A stretch of DNA of 64,000 nucleotides from Bacteroidales bacterium. GTDB taxonomy: Bacteria > Bacteroidota > Bacteroidia > Bacteroidales > P3. Under the pieces are notes generated by a model that was not told the DNA's origin, searched no databases, and saw only the letters and a program-made list of their open reading frames with translations. The stretch spans positions 149,157-213,156 of the forward strand of contig JAGBOF010000010.1 of NCBI GenBank assembly GCA_017633985.1. The letters are read 5' to 3'. The translations under genes and the position numbers were made by a program. Shown here piece after piece: positions 44,101 to 52,424 of this stretch (its first letter is position 1; each line of letters begins with the position of its first letter).

Positions 44101-44319
44101 CTTTTCAAGCGGTTTAGTCAGCTCCATCTCAATTTCTTCTGCACTCTTACCGGGATAAACCGCCGCAACAATGCCCTGACGTATGGTAAAATTAGGAAAT
44201 TCATTCTTATTGATGCCGTCAAGCGAATAGATACCGAATGCAATCAAGCAACTGACAACAAGGATTACGATTTTGTGATAATCAAACGCCAACTGCACCA
44301 AATTTCTTTTGTTTTTCAT
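41137..44319 (-). CDS. RND-family efflux pump (AcrB/CusA-like) with heptapeptide repeat insert
   Basis: 1060 residues. Twelve transmembrane segments in two pseudo-repeats with large periplasmic loops; TM4 carries the proton-relay type segment (IVTLGMIVDNSIVIIDAYVEQLKEG) and the second half has the matching GIIALMGILVRNAIIMYDYAIEL. It should export small molecules with proton entry, with the adaptor at 37287 and the TolC protein downstream. Residues about 505-546, in the cytosolic linker between TM6 and TM7, are seven near-identical heptapeptides LTSQNN(L/K) encoded by a 21-bp array; this is not part of the family. Substrate unknown. Confidence 0.93.
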   Translation of the reverse strand: MKNKRNLVQLAFDYHKIVILVVSCLIAFGIYSLDGINKNEFPNFTIRQGIVAAVYPGKSAEEIEMELTKPLEKYIFSFKEVKKSKTKSFSRDGMCIIQIELNDDIGDKDTFWNKFKHGINTFKSSLPKGVLAVRVIDDFGDTSALLIAMESSDKTYKELDEYMKALEDRLYTIESVGRLNVIGKMNEQISIYLDNKRLASYGINDKIIAVNLLNNGFTTMAGSVKDNSSEMPVYVTQSLNVVSDVENMTVYSDIAGNQIRIKDIAKVKKEYPKPDSYITNNGTKCLVLSIEMKEGRNIVKMGQDVKKILAEFENELPQSVKMTTITDQPKVVNDSVWTFLKELLIAIGAVILVVLLLMPMRVALVAASTIPITIFISLGLFNFFDVELNTVTLAALIVTLGMIVDNSIVIIDAYVEQLKEGADRKTAAVQSATHFFKSILSATLAISVTFFPFLITMKGVMHDFLESFPWAVTLILFVSLLVAELLVPFMQYKFITAETLSQKKKLTSQNNLLTSQNNLLTSQNNLLTSQNNLTTSQNNLTTSQNKFNFLDFIQTFYDKLITACFSHKMITIFIGVISIFFGALLLLNHKQQLMPAADRDQFAVEIYLPTGASLERTTAIADSLEKILLKDKRITSICSFKGMSSPRFQAGYAPQFADKNYAQFIVNTKGIRTTVELLDEYTDKYQTYFPDAYVKFKQIMYGDASNPIEVRVSGVDLMQIKKAVDTITLLMRQNENLTLVRNDFNEYLPAVDIDLNESKSQMMGISPSTLQLTLAMRYNSSGLPLAEIYNNDYKTPICLKSITSDSNTTEDLKSELIPVAGGLTNVPLRSISDINTSYHYGQISRRGGVRTATVLSEVKRGENTAAVFDALIAQMNKISLPEGVSITYGGDYESNEDNMPKIIGGLIIAVVIIFFILVFHFKKLSLAFLLLCSLLLTLLGASVGMIIAGVDLSITCFLGIIALMGILVRNAIIMYDYAIELQHKDNLPPQEAIFLSAKRRMRPIFLTSAAASMGVIPMILGKSSLWMPMGAVICYGTILTMFFILTVLPVAYALINKKTK
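42682..42820. repeat. In-frame 21-bp array D inside the pump gene
   Basis: Seven units of TTATTCTGCG plus ACGTC(A/G)GTAAA type sequence with C of CTGCG at 42688, 42709, 42730, 42751, 42772, 42793 and a degenerate seventh. It is clearly the same family as the intergenic ATCTGCG arrays and keeps the reading frame because 21 is 3x7. Confidence 0.9.
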
Positions 44320-44379
44320 ATTATGCCTTATTATTTTGCTTACATTGGTTAATAAATCAAATACACTTTCTTAATGAAA

Positions 44380-44427
44380 GTGCAAAATTCCTTAATAATA
44401 AACAAATGTAAGTTGTCAAATTTTCCT
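44380..44427 (-). promoter_or_regulatory. Shared two-part promoter/operator of the pump-tolC operon
   Basis: Minus strand: AGGAAAATTTGA (from 44427) and TAAGGAATTTTGCAC (to 44380), with the same 36-bp offset as upstream of the adaptor gene. It is followed in the leader by the hairpin CACTTTC-ATTAA-GAAAGTG. Confidence 0.65.
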
Positions 44428-44510
44428 TTAAATTGTGATTTATATTCTATCCTGCCCCAAAAAGAGAGAAACAACCACTATAAAAGAAATTTTGACAAAA
44501 GCACATTTTC

Positions 44511-44642
44511 ATGTAGTACGTTATATGTAATATGTATTACGTATTACATAATACATTGTATATATAATCATACCGTCAGGTTACATACTACATACTACGT
44601 ATAACATACTACATACTACATACTACATATTACATAATATAC
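44511..44642. repeat. Inverted heptamer array H4 (AYGTRDT)
   Basis: Left arm 44511-44560 (ATGTAGT, ACGTTAT, ATGTAAT, ATGTATT, ACGTATT and degenerate units), spacer with TCATACCGTCAGG, right arm 44583-44640 of ACATACT units. The right arm supplies the last codons of aroQ, so this array has invaded a coding end. Confidence 0.85.
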
Positions 44643-45041
44643 TGCCATTTTGTAGCCTGATAAGCCGAATCCTGTTATGGTTCCACCGCATACGGCGGAC
44701 AAAAGACTTTCGTGGCGGAACTTCTCACGGGCATATATATTGGAAATATGGACCTCAATACACAAGGTATCAATTGCCGCTATAGCATCGCGGATAACAA
44801 CCGACGTATGGCTGTAACCTCCCGCATTGATAATTATTGCATCGCCCTTGAAATTTTGCAGACTGTTTACAATTTCGCCTTCAATATTCGACTGAAAGTA
44901 ATCAATGGTGCAATCCGTAAATTCTTTTCTCAATTCTTCTAAATAAGACGCAAAATCCTGACTGCCGTATACCGAAGGCTCCCGTCTACCCAGCAGATTG
45001 AGGTTAGCACCGTTAATTATAAGTATATGTTTTTTATTCAT
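44616..45041 (-). CDS. aroQ: Type II 3-dehydroquinate dehydratase
   Basis: 141 residues from the ATG at 45041 (MNKKHILIINGANLNLLG); the ATG one codon earlier is equally possible, and a longer frame from 45095 lacks homology. Conserved features: NGANLNLLGRREPSVYG at the start with the catalytic Tyr, IIINAGGYSHTSVVIRDAI near 75-93, VHISNIYAREKFRHES near 98-113 and the closing GFGLSGYKMA. It converts 3-dehydroquinate to 3-dehydroshikimate. The last seven residues (YYVICSM) are encoded by the heptamer array. The start overlaps the end of the upstream thioredoxin-like gene by eight or more bases. Confidence 0.94.
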   Translation of the reverse strand: MNKKHILIINGANLNLLGRREPSVYGSQDFASYLEELRKEFTDCTIDYFQSNIEGEIVNSLQNFKGDAIIINAGGYSHTSVVIRDAIAAIDTLCIEVHISNIYAREKFRHESLLSAVCGGTITGFGLSGYKMAVYYVICSM

Positions 45042-45537
45042 CATCCAAATCCTCCCTGTACATATCAATATCCAATATCCGTTTATCCCTGTCAAGAATA
45101 AATTTCTCGGGAACTTTCCACAAATATTTTTTTATAATCATATCATTGTCCAAACTCCATGCATTTATCCAATAGTCAGGCATACGTTTGACGCTTTTTT
45201 CCCACTCTTGTCTTGTAATATCTGGCGGAACGGTCAAAACGGTTACTCTTTTTAGTACAATAGCTTTGTTTAATTTCTTATCCTTACGCATCTTTTTTAT
45301 CTCTCTTTTGCAATGTATACAGTCAGGATCGTAAAACAAAATAATAAGACTGTCGGCTTTCAAACCGTAAAGCGACAATGTGTCGTCGGTTTTATCGGTT
45401 ATAAACCTGAAATCCTTTGCAAACAGACCGATATGTTGGTTGTTGTATTTGTCAAATATTAACGTATCATCATCTTGTGCAAACAAAAAAGCAATGTTTG
45501 CTAACAATACGGTAAATATAAAAATTGTCTTTTTCAT
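45034..45537 (-). CDS. Periplasmic thioredoxin-like protein
   Basis: 167 residues from MKKTIFIFTV at 45537; an ATG three codons upstream is an alternative. Signal peptide about 1-19. A thioredoxin-like domain with a CxxC (DPDCIHCKREIKKM) near 75-88 follows a strand LIILFYDP. It resembles the C-terminal redox domains of the two larger proteins at 47948 and 49345. A role as periplasmic disulfide reductase is suggested, partner unknown. It overlaps aroQ and is preceded on the coding strand by a 21-bp array. Confidence 0.78.
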   Translation of the reverse strand: MKKTIFIFTVLLANIAFLFAQDDDTLIFDKYNNQHIGLFAKDFRFITDKTDDTLSLYGLKADSLIILFYDPDCIHCKREIKKMRKDKKLNKAIVLKRVTVLTVPPDITRQEWEKSVKRMPDYWINAWSLDNDMIIKKYLWKVPEKFILDRDKRILDIDMYREDLDDE

Positions 45538-45639
45538 TAATTTCAATATTTGCTGTTTCAGACTTATTGCCTCATGCTTTCAGTAGAAAACGGAGCCTTT
45601 AAACCATCAAAATTAAACAAACAAATATTACCCAAAATT

Positions 45640-45722
45640 AAAACGCCGTAAAAAAAAATTAAAACGCCACGTCAGTAAAATAAAACGCCGTATTAATTTC
45701 TTAAAACGGCGTCTTTTTTCAG
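45640..45722. repeat. 21-bp array H (AAACGCCGT cores)
   Basis: Cores at C45644, C45665, C45686 and C45707, exactly 21 bp apart, the last followed by T6. Sequence is nearly the same as array E (21930), including a common AGTAAAATAAAACGCCGTAT segment. It starts directly behind the LRR gene stop. Confidence 0.8.
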
Positions 45723-45724
45723 CC

Positions 45725-47938
45725 TTATCGTTTACTGCTGTTTCCTTTCTTCTTTTGTACTGTTTTTGAGGCACTTTCCTCTTGCAGATTCATCTGTTTG
45801 AAAAATGCATTTTGCTTATAAGCATTAAGACTTCCCTTCGGAACAATACAAACAATATTTTTATTCAAATTAAATGTTTTCTGAAAAATTTCAGGCGGAG
45901 TAACAGTCTTGACAATCAGTGTATCACCCATCCAATCTCTGAACACATTATCGTCAATATACTTAACCTTTGAATCAATGGTGAGTGTAGAAGTATAATG
46001 CATAGTTGCAAATGTTGCAGACATTATTCTTGAAGAATCTTTTGTCATCACTATGCCGTTAATTACCGTCAAATAAGGATTATCAGCACTTATTTCAAAA
46101 CGGTTTACATCTTGACTTGCGCCTATCAGTTTAACATTACTGCCTATTGACAATACGCTTTTTTCTTTTTTAGCAAAAGCTCCGTAACGTATTTCCTCCA
46201 CGCTTTGAGGTAAAGAAATAACATCCGTTTGCGCTACGTTAATATCCTTTGCAGGCGGATAAGCAATCAAAACTTTCTTATCCTTGGAATAAAGCACTCC
46301 GTCAATACTGCAATAACGTTGATTACGCTCGTCAACGGTTATTTCCCCTAAATCCATTCCGCTTAAAGCCATCGTATCTATTGTAACAACGGTTTGGGGA
46401 ATAAATACCGATGAACAAGGGCCCAAACTCTCAATGGCAGTAACCGTATAAATATTGTCACCGTCGGTTATCTGGGAAGGAATCTCTATATTACGCATAA
46501 TATCATCCCTGTAGTTGGTTGCCGATGCCGTTACGGCAAGTGTTTTGTGCCTGTCATCGGTAATTATATACGATAAACCGTCGGTATTGAGTATTCTTTC
46601 GGTAAAGACTTGGTTTCTTTTTCCGTCAAAGACTTCACGCTGTGAAGTACTTTGCACGGTCACCCCGTTCATATCGCAAGGATATACAAGATTATCCCAG
46701 AAAGGTGCGTTGGTATAATTCAATATTGCCTTGCAATCTATTTCCACAAAAGCATTTTCGGGTAAGAATAATTCGCCGTCCAATTGCGGAGGATTTTCGC
46801 CCTGTGAAATATATTTTTCCAATGAAACACATCCGTCAAATGCGTTCTTACCTATAAAATCAAGCGTTGCCGGGAATATAAATGCAGGCAAAGATTTACA
46901 ATTCATGAATGCCGCCGTGTCTATTTCGGTAAGGTTTTCGGGAATAACTATTTCCGAAAGGTTTTCACATCCTTCAAACATATTGTCTACTATTACCGTC
47001 AATGCCGAAGGCAGTTCCGCTGACACCAATTGCTTACAATCAAGGAAAATACCCGTTCCCATTTGGGCGATATTACCGTAAAGCACAATATTTTCCAATC
47101 CGCTTTGTGCAAAAGCATGTGCACCTATGCTGTAAAGCCCTTGCGGCAAAATAATATCATGTACATTAGGACAATTACGCACAAAGTTTTCAGGCAGATA
47201 ACCGACTTTATCTCCGATATGTACATCTGTCAAAGTAGTACAATTTTCAAAAGGAGAAAATCCCGAAAACTCTTCGGCAAAGAAATATACCGAATTGATA
47301 TTATTACATCCCATGAAAACGCCGTCAGGTAATGTTTGCACATTTTCACCTATAGTTACAGTATTCAATGTTGCTATATTATTAAATGAATACATTCCTT
47401 CCAAATTAGGGCTATTTATTGTAAGGGCATTAAGATTGCTGTTTTCAAATGCATAATCCCCTATCTTGCGCATGCTTTGAGTCACCGTAAAACTGCTTAA
47501 TGCGTTGCTGTTAACGAATGCTCCGTCTTTAATTTCCTGTAAGGAGTTGTTAAAAACGATTGCTTTGGCATTGACAAGCGAAAATGCATTTTTACCTATA
47601 TATGTTATGCTTTCCGATAGCTGTACCGTATCTATTTTATCACATCCGAAAAATGCGCTGTCGCCTATTCCGCATACAGTATACGTTTTTCCTCTGAATC
47701 TTACCGTATCAGGAATAATCACATTGCCTTTATAAGATCCGTATTCCTTGTTTTTAGCACAAACTTCCACCGATAAATTCGTTTTATCCGTTATTTTGTA
47801 ATAACATTTTGACTTTCCGTTCTTATAAGTGAAATCAAAATATTGGTATTGTGCCGACATATTAAAAGGAATTAACATCATACACAAAACAACCGCCGCC
47901 TTAATGCGGCAAAGCAATAATATATTTTTGTTTTTCAT
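45725..47938 (-). CDS. BspA-like leucine-rich repeat protein without T9SS tail
   Basis: 737 residues, signal peptide about 1-29. From about 75 to 390 the 23-residue LRR_5 (Treponema/BspA) repeats are evident (for example ITYIGKNAFSLVNAKAIVFNN, LTEIDTAAFMNCKSLPAFIFP); a second set occurs at 490-700. Unlike the LRR proteins at 54-64 kb it lacks DTVTLYD stalks and a sorting domain; the end is basic (KKKGNSSKR). It starts 9 bases after the thioredoxin-like gene upstream and is last in that operon. A periplasmic or surface adhesion role is possible but not shown. Confidence 0.88.
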   Translation of the reverse strand: MKNKNILLLCRIKAAVVLCMMLIPFNMSAQYQYFDFTYKNGKSKCYYKITDKTNLSVEVCAKNKEYGSYKGNVIIPDTVRFRGKTYTVCGIGDSAFFGCDKIDTVQLSESITYIGKNAFSLVNAKAIVFNNSLQEIKDGAFVNSNALSSFTVTQSMRKIGDYAFENSNLNALTINSPNLEGMYSFNNIATLNTVTIGENVQTLPDGVFMGCNNINSVYFFAEEFSGFSPFENCTTLTDVHIGDKVGYLPENFVRNCPNVHDIILPQGLYSIGAHAFAQSGLENIVLYGNIAQMGTGIFLDCKQLVSAELPSALTVIVDNMFEGCENLSEIVIPENLTEIDTAAFMNCKSLPAFIFPATLDFIGKNAFDGCVSLEKYISQGENPPQLDGELFLPENAFVEIDCKAILNYTNAPFWDNLVYPCDMNGVTVQSTSQREVFDGKRNQVFTERILNTDGLSYIITDDRHKTLAVTASATNYRDDIMRNIEIPSQITDGDNIYTVTAIESLGPCSSVFIPQTVVTIDTMALSGMDLGEITVDERNQRYCSIDGVLYSKDKKVLIAYPPAKDINVAQTDVISLPQSVEEIRYGAFAKKEKSVLSIGSNVKLIGASQDVNRFEISADNPYLTVINGIVMTKDSSRIMSATFATMHYTSTLTIDSKVKYIDDNVFRDWMGDTLIVKTVTPPEIFQKTFNLNKNIVCIVPKGSLNAYKQNAFFKQMNLQEESASKTVQKKKGNSSKR

Positions 47939-47947
47939 AGCTTTTGT

Positions 47948-49348
47948 TTATTTATTCTTGGAATTATAATCATTTTCTATTGATTGTTTGACGTGATCGT
48001 ATATAGCCGTTTTATTTAATATCCTTTTGTTGGCGTCAAGTACGTAAAGCTCGGGCGTATGGTCCAAATTAAAATTATAATGTTCCAATTCTTCTGCGTA
48101 AGCATGCACCACAATCCAATCAAACGGCGCTGCCTGCTGACGGGCCTTGCTCATAGCATAATCAGGGTCTATGTCTATGGAATAAATCTCCACATCATAC
48201 TTATCTTTATCGTCTTTATAGAAATTTTTCAAATCATCAAGATTTTTTTTACAACTCTCGCATGAAGTAGAGAAGAAATAAACCACGGTATATTTGTTTT
48301 TAAGCGTATAAAGCGAATGTTTTACGCCGTTAAAGTCCGTCAAAACCAAATTAGGCATCATTTTTCCGGGAAGAAACGGTTTTATCTTTTCAATGTTTTG
48401 CCTGTGAAAATCAATAACCGACGGATAAAGATAAGCCGAAGCACGTTTTAAATATTTATCCGCCACATGTGCGTAAATCACTTCATTGAAAGAAAACGGC
48501 AGTCTGTGCAAATTATCCAAATACCACGCTATAATATAATCGGCATATTCCCTTCCGCCTTTTGAATCGGCTTTTGCAATGAATTCATCAATTGCCTTAC
48601 ATACCGTATCCGCATCCTGAAGGGTTATTTCCGATATATAATTATTGTACTGCCGTATAAAATAAGGCGTATATAATATCCGGGAGTCATCAAACCTGAA
48701 ATTGTCCCAATAATGCTGACGGTAATAAGTCATATACTCCTGCTCCATTCCTTTTTTTACGTTATCACCGTCAAAGAAATATGACGGAGCGGTTTGATTC
48801 ATGCCTTGGGCAACAACGGTTATCAAATTATCGGGATAAGTTGCATAAAAAGATTTTTGAAATACTTCAAAACTGTCTATAATTGCCAAAACATTTTTGC
48901 GTAATTCGTCTACCTGCTCGGGTTTCTGCTTAACATCTATTTTATAAAACGTCATAGCTTCCTGACACTTCCTGTTTTCTTTTTGATACAGCAAATAAGC
49001 GTCGTTTTCAGGTGAATTCTTTACAAAAAATTCGCCTGTTGCATAAATTTCTATCGAAAATGATTTGCTTTTATCCAACAAGAACGAAAACATATCGCCT
49101 TTTGCATTCTTTGCCATATACATTCCCATAGGATAATCCACAGCCCGCCAACGGAAACTGCCGTCTTTGGACACCTTAACAGAATCCGATATCTCGGTTT
49201 TGCTTCCGCAATAGCTCTCTATATATATTATTGTATCATCCAAATCATGTATATAAAAATCCACGTTGTAATTATTCTGTGAAAAGCCTTTTGCCGTCAA
49301 TAACACTGCGGCAAAAAACAATACAACTCTTATTTTACGCAACATCAT
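47948..49348 (-). CDS. Thioredoxin-like protein with DUF4369/DUF5106-type N-terminus
   Basis: 466 residues. Signal peptide about 1-24. The N-terminal 130 residues read like a DUF4369-type beta domain (DDTIIYIESYCGSKTEISDSVKVSKDGSFRW), then a long helical middle and a C-terminal TlpA/thioredoxin domain from about 325 (PNLVLTDFNGVKHSLYTLKNKYTVVYFFSTSCESCKKNLDDL) with a C-E-S-C active site. Start overlaps the stop of the paralogous upstream gene by four bases (ATGA). Probably a periplasmic thiol-disulfide oxidoreductase. Confidence 0.82.
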   Translation of the reverse strand: MMLRKIRVVLFFAAVLLTAKGFSQNNYNVDFYIHDLDDTIIYIESYCGSKTEISDSVKVSKDGSFRWRAVDYPMGMYMAKNAKGDMFSFLLDKSKSFSIEIYATGEFFVKNSPENDAYLLYQKENRKCQEAMTFYKIDVKQKPEQVDELRKNVLAIIDSFEVFQKSFYATYPDNLITVVAQGMNQTAPSYFFDGDNVKKGMEQEYMTYYRQHYWDNFRFDDSRILYTPYFIRQYNNYISEITLQDADTVCKAIDEFIAKADSKGGREYADYIIAWYLDNLHRLPFSFNEVIYAHVADKYLKRASAYLYPSVIDFHRQNIEKIKPFLPGKMMPNLVLTDFNGVKHSLYTLKNKYTVVYFFSTSCESCKKNLDDLKNFYKDDKDKYDVEIYSIDIDPDYAMSKARQQAAPFDWIVVHAYAEELEHYNFNLDHTPELYVLDANKRILNKTAIYDHVKQSIENDYNSKNK

Positions 49349-50775
49349 AAGTTAAAACCTCCTTTTTCCAATATATCCATCACCTGTTTCAGATTTCCGT
49401 AAGAAACATTCTTCGCCAAAATCTCATCATCGGCGTTCAATATGTATATAACCGGCGTTTTGTCTATATCAAAATACGAACGCCAGTCATAATTGGCGAA
49501 CAAACCGTTTACATTAATCCAATCAATACCGTATTTGGTCAAAAATTCGTCTCTTTCCTGCAACTTACCGTCAGTATGCACGGCAAAAACTTCCAAATCA
49601 TACGTTTTTTTATATTGTTTGTAGAATTCGGCAATCTGCGGTATCTCTTTAGTGCAATGACTGCAGTCAACAGACCAAAATATAAGTATCTTGTATTTGT
49701 TTTTTATCTCATCCAAATGATGCCATGCCGAAACGGAATCGCTTTGCGGGCATGCCAAATCAGGGACCTGCTGACCTATAAGAAGATTACGCCAAACATC
49801 GGCACGCATTATATTTCTCTCTATGTCACTTACCGCCATGGCTTGATATTTACCCGTTTTGAAATAACGGTCCACCATTCCCACGTAAACTTTGTCGTGC
49901 CCCATGATACCATCCTGCAAATAACGTTTGGTAATATCAAAAATAAGAAAATCAGCCATCTTTTTATCCGTCGCTTTGCTTATAAGAAAATCGGCATAAT
50001 ACAAAATACTGTCCGCTTTCTCGTACATCATCACCGTATCCCAATAATAATTATAATTATCTGCGAAAACCTGTTTATTGGTATTCATCACACCCGAATA
50101 AGCGAAGTCAACATTGTCAAAATAATGCTTTTTGTACCAACAAAATCCGTCTTTACGCATCTGAAGCGAATCAACGCTGCCGTCATCGGCATAAATAACG
50201 GGAAAATCAGGTATTTCCAACGGTTTGGCACACATAAGGATTTTGCTTAACAGATGATCAGGGTATTTTTTTATAAAATCCTCATGAAGCGAATCGTTTT
50301 TAACGCTGAAAATCTTCAATTGGCTGTCATATTCTTGCTTGGAAACCGTATCCCGTCCCCTTAAAAGTTCACGGTATTGCTCCCCGAGTTTATTACTCTG
50401 CTTAAGGTATTCTACATATAGTGCTTCGTTTTTGCTACCCTTCACTTCAAGGTTGTCAACCCAATTATCGTCCGAAGTTTTGAATGAAAGGTTTTGGTCT
50501 TTGTATATCAAAAATTCGCAGTTCTTGCCTTTACGGTTAGTTATAAAATAAATACCGTCATCAAGTGTTTTGTTTTTATTTTTGAACCTTATTTTACCCT
50601 TATTATTCACCGCCGTATCCAAAGCCAAAGTTGCTCCCATGTGATAATATCCCATCAAAATAGTATCATCTTTGAGATTTTTTATATCAAAACTTATGTC
50701 ATACTGCCCTAATGCGTTGAAAACTGCAGTAAACATTATAATAAATATAACGGAAATTGATTTAAACCCATTCAT
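49345..50775 (-). CDS. Thioredoxin-like protein, paralog of the next gene
   Basis: 476 residues with signal peptide (about 1-23). Same plan as its neighbour at 47948: beta domain (DDTILMGYYHMGATLALDTAVNNKGKIRF), helical middle with many Asp/Lys, and a C-terminal TlpA-like domain (YKILIFWSVDCSHCTKEIPQIAEFYKQY) with a C-S-H-C site and the cis-Pro segment FDIDKTPVIYILN. First gene of a three-gene unit with the paralog and the LRR protein. A TAATTTTG -7 box lies 39 bases upstream. Confidence 0.82.
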   Translation of the reverse strand: MNGFKSISVIFIIMFTAVFNALGQYDISFDIKNLKDDTILMGYYHMGATLALDTAVNNKGKIRFKNKNKTLDDGIYFITNRKGKNCEFLIYKDQNLSFKTSDDNWVDNLEVKGSKNEALYVEYLKQSNKLGEQYRELLRGRDTVSKQEYDSQLKIFSVKNDSLHEDFIKKYPDHLLSKILMCAKPLEIPDFPVIYADDGSVDSLQMRKDGFCWYKKHYFDNVDFAYSGVMNTNKQVFADNYNYYWDTVMMYEKADSILYYADFLISKATDKKMADFLIFDITKRYLQDGIMGHDKVYVGMVDRYFKTGKYQAMAVSDIERNIMRADVWRNLLIGQQVPDLACPQSDSVSAWHHLDEIKNKYKILIFWSVDCSHCTKEIPQIAEFYKQYKKTYDLEVFAVHTDGKLQERDEFLTKYGIDWINVNGLFANYDWRSYFDIDKTPVIYILNADDEILAKNVSYGNLKQVMDILEKGGFNL

Positions 50776-50813
50776 ATTATATAGAAACGTCTTTTATTTG
50801 CACAAAATTTTTA

Positions 50814-50821
50814 CAAAATTA
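50814..50821 (-). promoter_or_regulatory. -7 box TAATTTTG for the thioredoxin-like/LRR operon
   Basis: Minus-strand match to TAnnTTTG, 39 bases before the start at 50775. Confidence 0.55.
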
Positions 50822-50875
50822 ATCTATTTTCCGATAAAGACCGCTAATCTGACGAAGATTTTTTCAAGGCGTAAA

Positions 50876-50962
50876 AATAAAACGCCGTTTGAAGAAAATA
50901 ATCACGCAGATTAATAAATTTTTATCGCTGATTATTTTATTAATCACGCAGATTAATTTGCC
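50876..50962. repeat. 21-bp array I, mixed cores
   Basis: One AACGCCG core (50883) is followed by ATCACGC/ATCGCTG cores at 50905, 50926 and 50947, 21 bp apart. It lies in the divergent region between the thioredoxin-like operon and the aminotransferase gene, just upstream of the latter's -7 box. Confidence 0.7.
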
Positions 50963-50971
50963 AAAATTATT

Positions 50972-50979
50972 TATCTTTG
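50972..50979 (+). promoter_or_regulatory. -7 box TATCTTTG for the aminotransferase gene
   Basis: Matches TAnnTTTG; transcription would begin near 50986, which excludes the in-frame TTG at 50984 as start and supports the ATG at 51029. Confidence 0.6.
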
Positions 50980-51028
50980 CATTTTGTTATTAATTAGACA
51001 GATACAGAAACTGAAAAATTTACGTTTT

Positions 51029-52240
51029 ATGGCAATAAATTTGGCGGAATTCCGCAAAAACGTGGCTCAAATCTCGGAAATAGATCCCATAATCATAGAA
51101 CCCAAATCGGCTGACGGCGTTTGGGTTGAAGATGTTAACGGCAAAAAGTACATTGATATGCTTTCGGGAATTTGTGTAGGCAATGCAGGTCACAAAAACC
51201 CCAAAGTAGTTCAGGCTGTTAAGGAACAATGCGACGAATACATGCATGTAATGGTTTACGGTGAGTTTATACAAAAACCGCAAATGGATTACGCCTTGAG
51301 GATCAAGGAGTTTTTGCCGCGGCAACTGACGCAGATTTTTTATGTCAATTCGGGAAGCGAAGCAATTGAGGGCGCAATCAAAGCAGCCAAGCTTTACAAT
51401 CACAGAAATAAGATTATAAGTTATTCCAACTCCTATCACGGTTCGACGATAGGTTGCGTATCAATGTTAAGTGACGATACATTCCGCAGGGATTTCCTTC
51501 CTTTGCTGCCTTGCACGGATAACATACGCTTTAACAATGAGGAAGATTTACTCAAAATAGACGAAGATACATGCTGTGTGGTTGCCGAGACGTTGGCTGT
51601 GGGTGAAGGTGTGCAATTACCGCAGAATAATTATATGCAAAAACTCCGTAAACGTTGCAATGACGTAGGGACCGTATTAATATTGGATGAAATTCAGACG
51701 GGATTCGGCCGCAGCGGAACGTTATTCGCTTTTGAGCAGTTCGGATTCGTTCCCGATATATTATGTATAGCAAAGGCTATGGGCGGCGGGCTTCCTATCG
51801 GAGCGTTTATAGGCAAGGAAGAAATAATGCAACGTTTGAATAATCACCATCCCCTTATAGGTCACGCAACTACATACGGCGGTAACCCCGTTTGCCTTGC
51901 CGCTGCATTGGCTCAATTGAACGAAATAACGGATTTGCTTCAAAAGGACGTAAACGGTGAAAATGAACTCACGGTTTTTGAAAAAGGAGAAATATACCGC
52001 CGTAAACTTAAACACAAACATATAAATAAGGTAGTAGGATTGGGTCTTTTCAACGCAATATACCTTAATGAGGGCGTGGATTGGCAGAAGGTTTTGATTT
52101 CGTGCTTTAACAACGGAATAATTACGGGAACACATCTGTTTAATTCAAATGCCATAAGCATCAAACCGCCGTTGACAATCACAAAAGAAGAAATCAACGA
52201 AAGCATTTCGCGGATATTGAAAGCCTTTGATGAACTGTAG
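51029..52240 (+). CDS. Class III PLP-dependent aminotransferase (ArgD-like)
   Basis: 403 residues from the ATG at 51029. Class III features: YVNSGSEAIEGAIKAAKLY near 98-116 (phosphate/PLP binding), SYHGSTIGCVSML near 127-139, LILDEIQTGFGRSGTLFAFEQF near 210-231 with the PLP-stacking Asp, and the Schiff-base Lys in PDILCIAKAMGGGLPIGAF near 234-252. Acetylornithine, 4-aminobutyrate and ornithine aminotransferases share this pattern; no arg gene is adjacent, so the substrate is open. Monocistronic. Confidence 0.88.
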   Translation: MAINLAEFRKNVAQISEIDPIIIEPKSADGVWVEDVNGKKYIDMLSGICVGNAGHKNPKVVQAVKEQCDEYMHVMVYGEFIQKPQMDYALRIKEFLPRQLTQIFYVNSGSEAIEGAIKAAKLYNHRNKIISYSNSYHGSTIGCVSMLSDDTFRRDFLPLLPCTDNIRFNNEEDLLKIDEDTCCVVAETLAVGEGVQLPQNNYMQKLRKRCNDVGTVLILDEIQTGFGRSGTLFAFEQFGFVPDILCIAKAMGGGLPIGAFIGKEEIMQRLNNHHPLIGHATTYGGNPVCLAAALAQLNEITDLLQKDVNGENELTVFEKGEIYRRKLKHKHINKVVGLGLFNAIYLNEGVDWQKVLISCFNNGIITGTHLFNSNAISIKPPLTITKEEINESISRILKAFDEL

Positions 52241-52424
52241 AAAGAAAATGAGCAGCTTTGTCAGTTTCTTTTGTTAAAAGAGGTCGTTTTGTCGGTTATT
52301 TAATTCATTATTAAGACTTTTTGTCACAGTAGTATCATTAGAACGGATTTTGATTTGTCTGTTTTCGGATTTCAAATCAAATGAAATTCTTATGATATAA
52401 TTAATAATGAATTTAAAATAATGT

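Noticed and set aside
50984..51028. TTG start for the aminotransferase
   Set aside because: It lies at the predicted transcription start; the ATG at 51029 fits family length.
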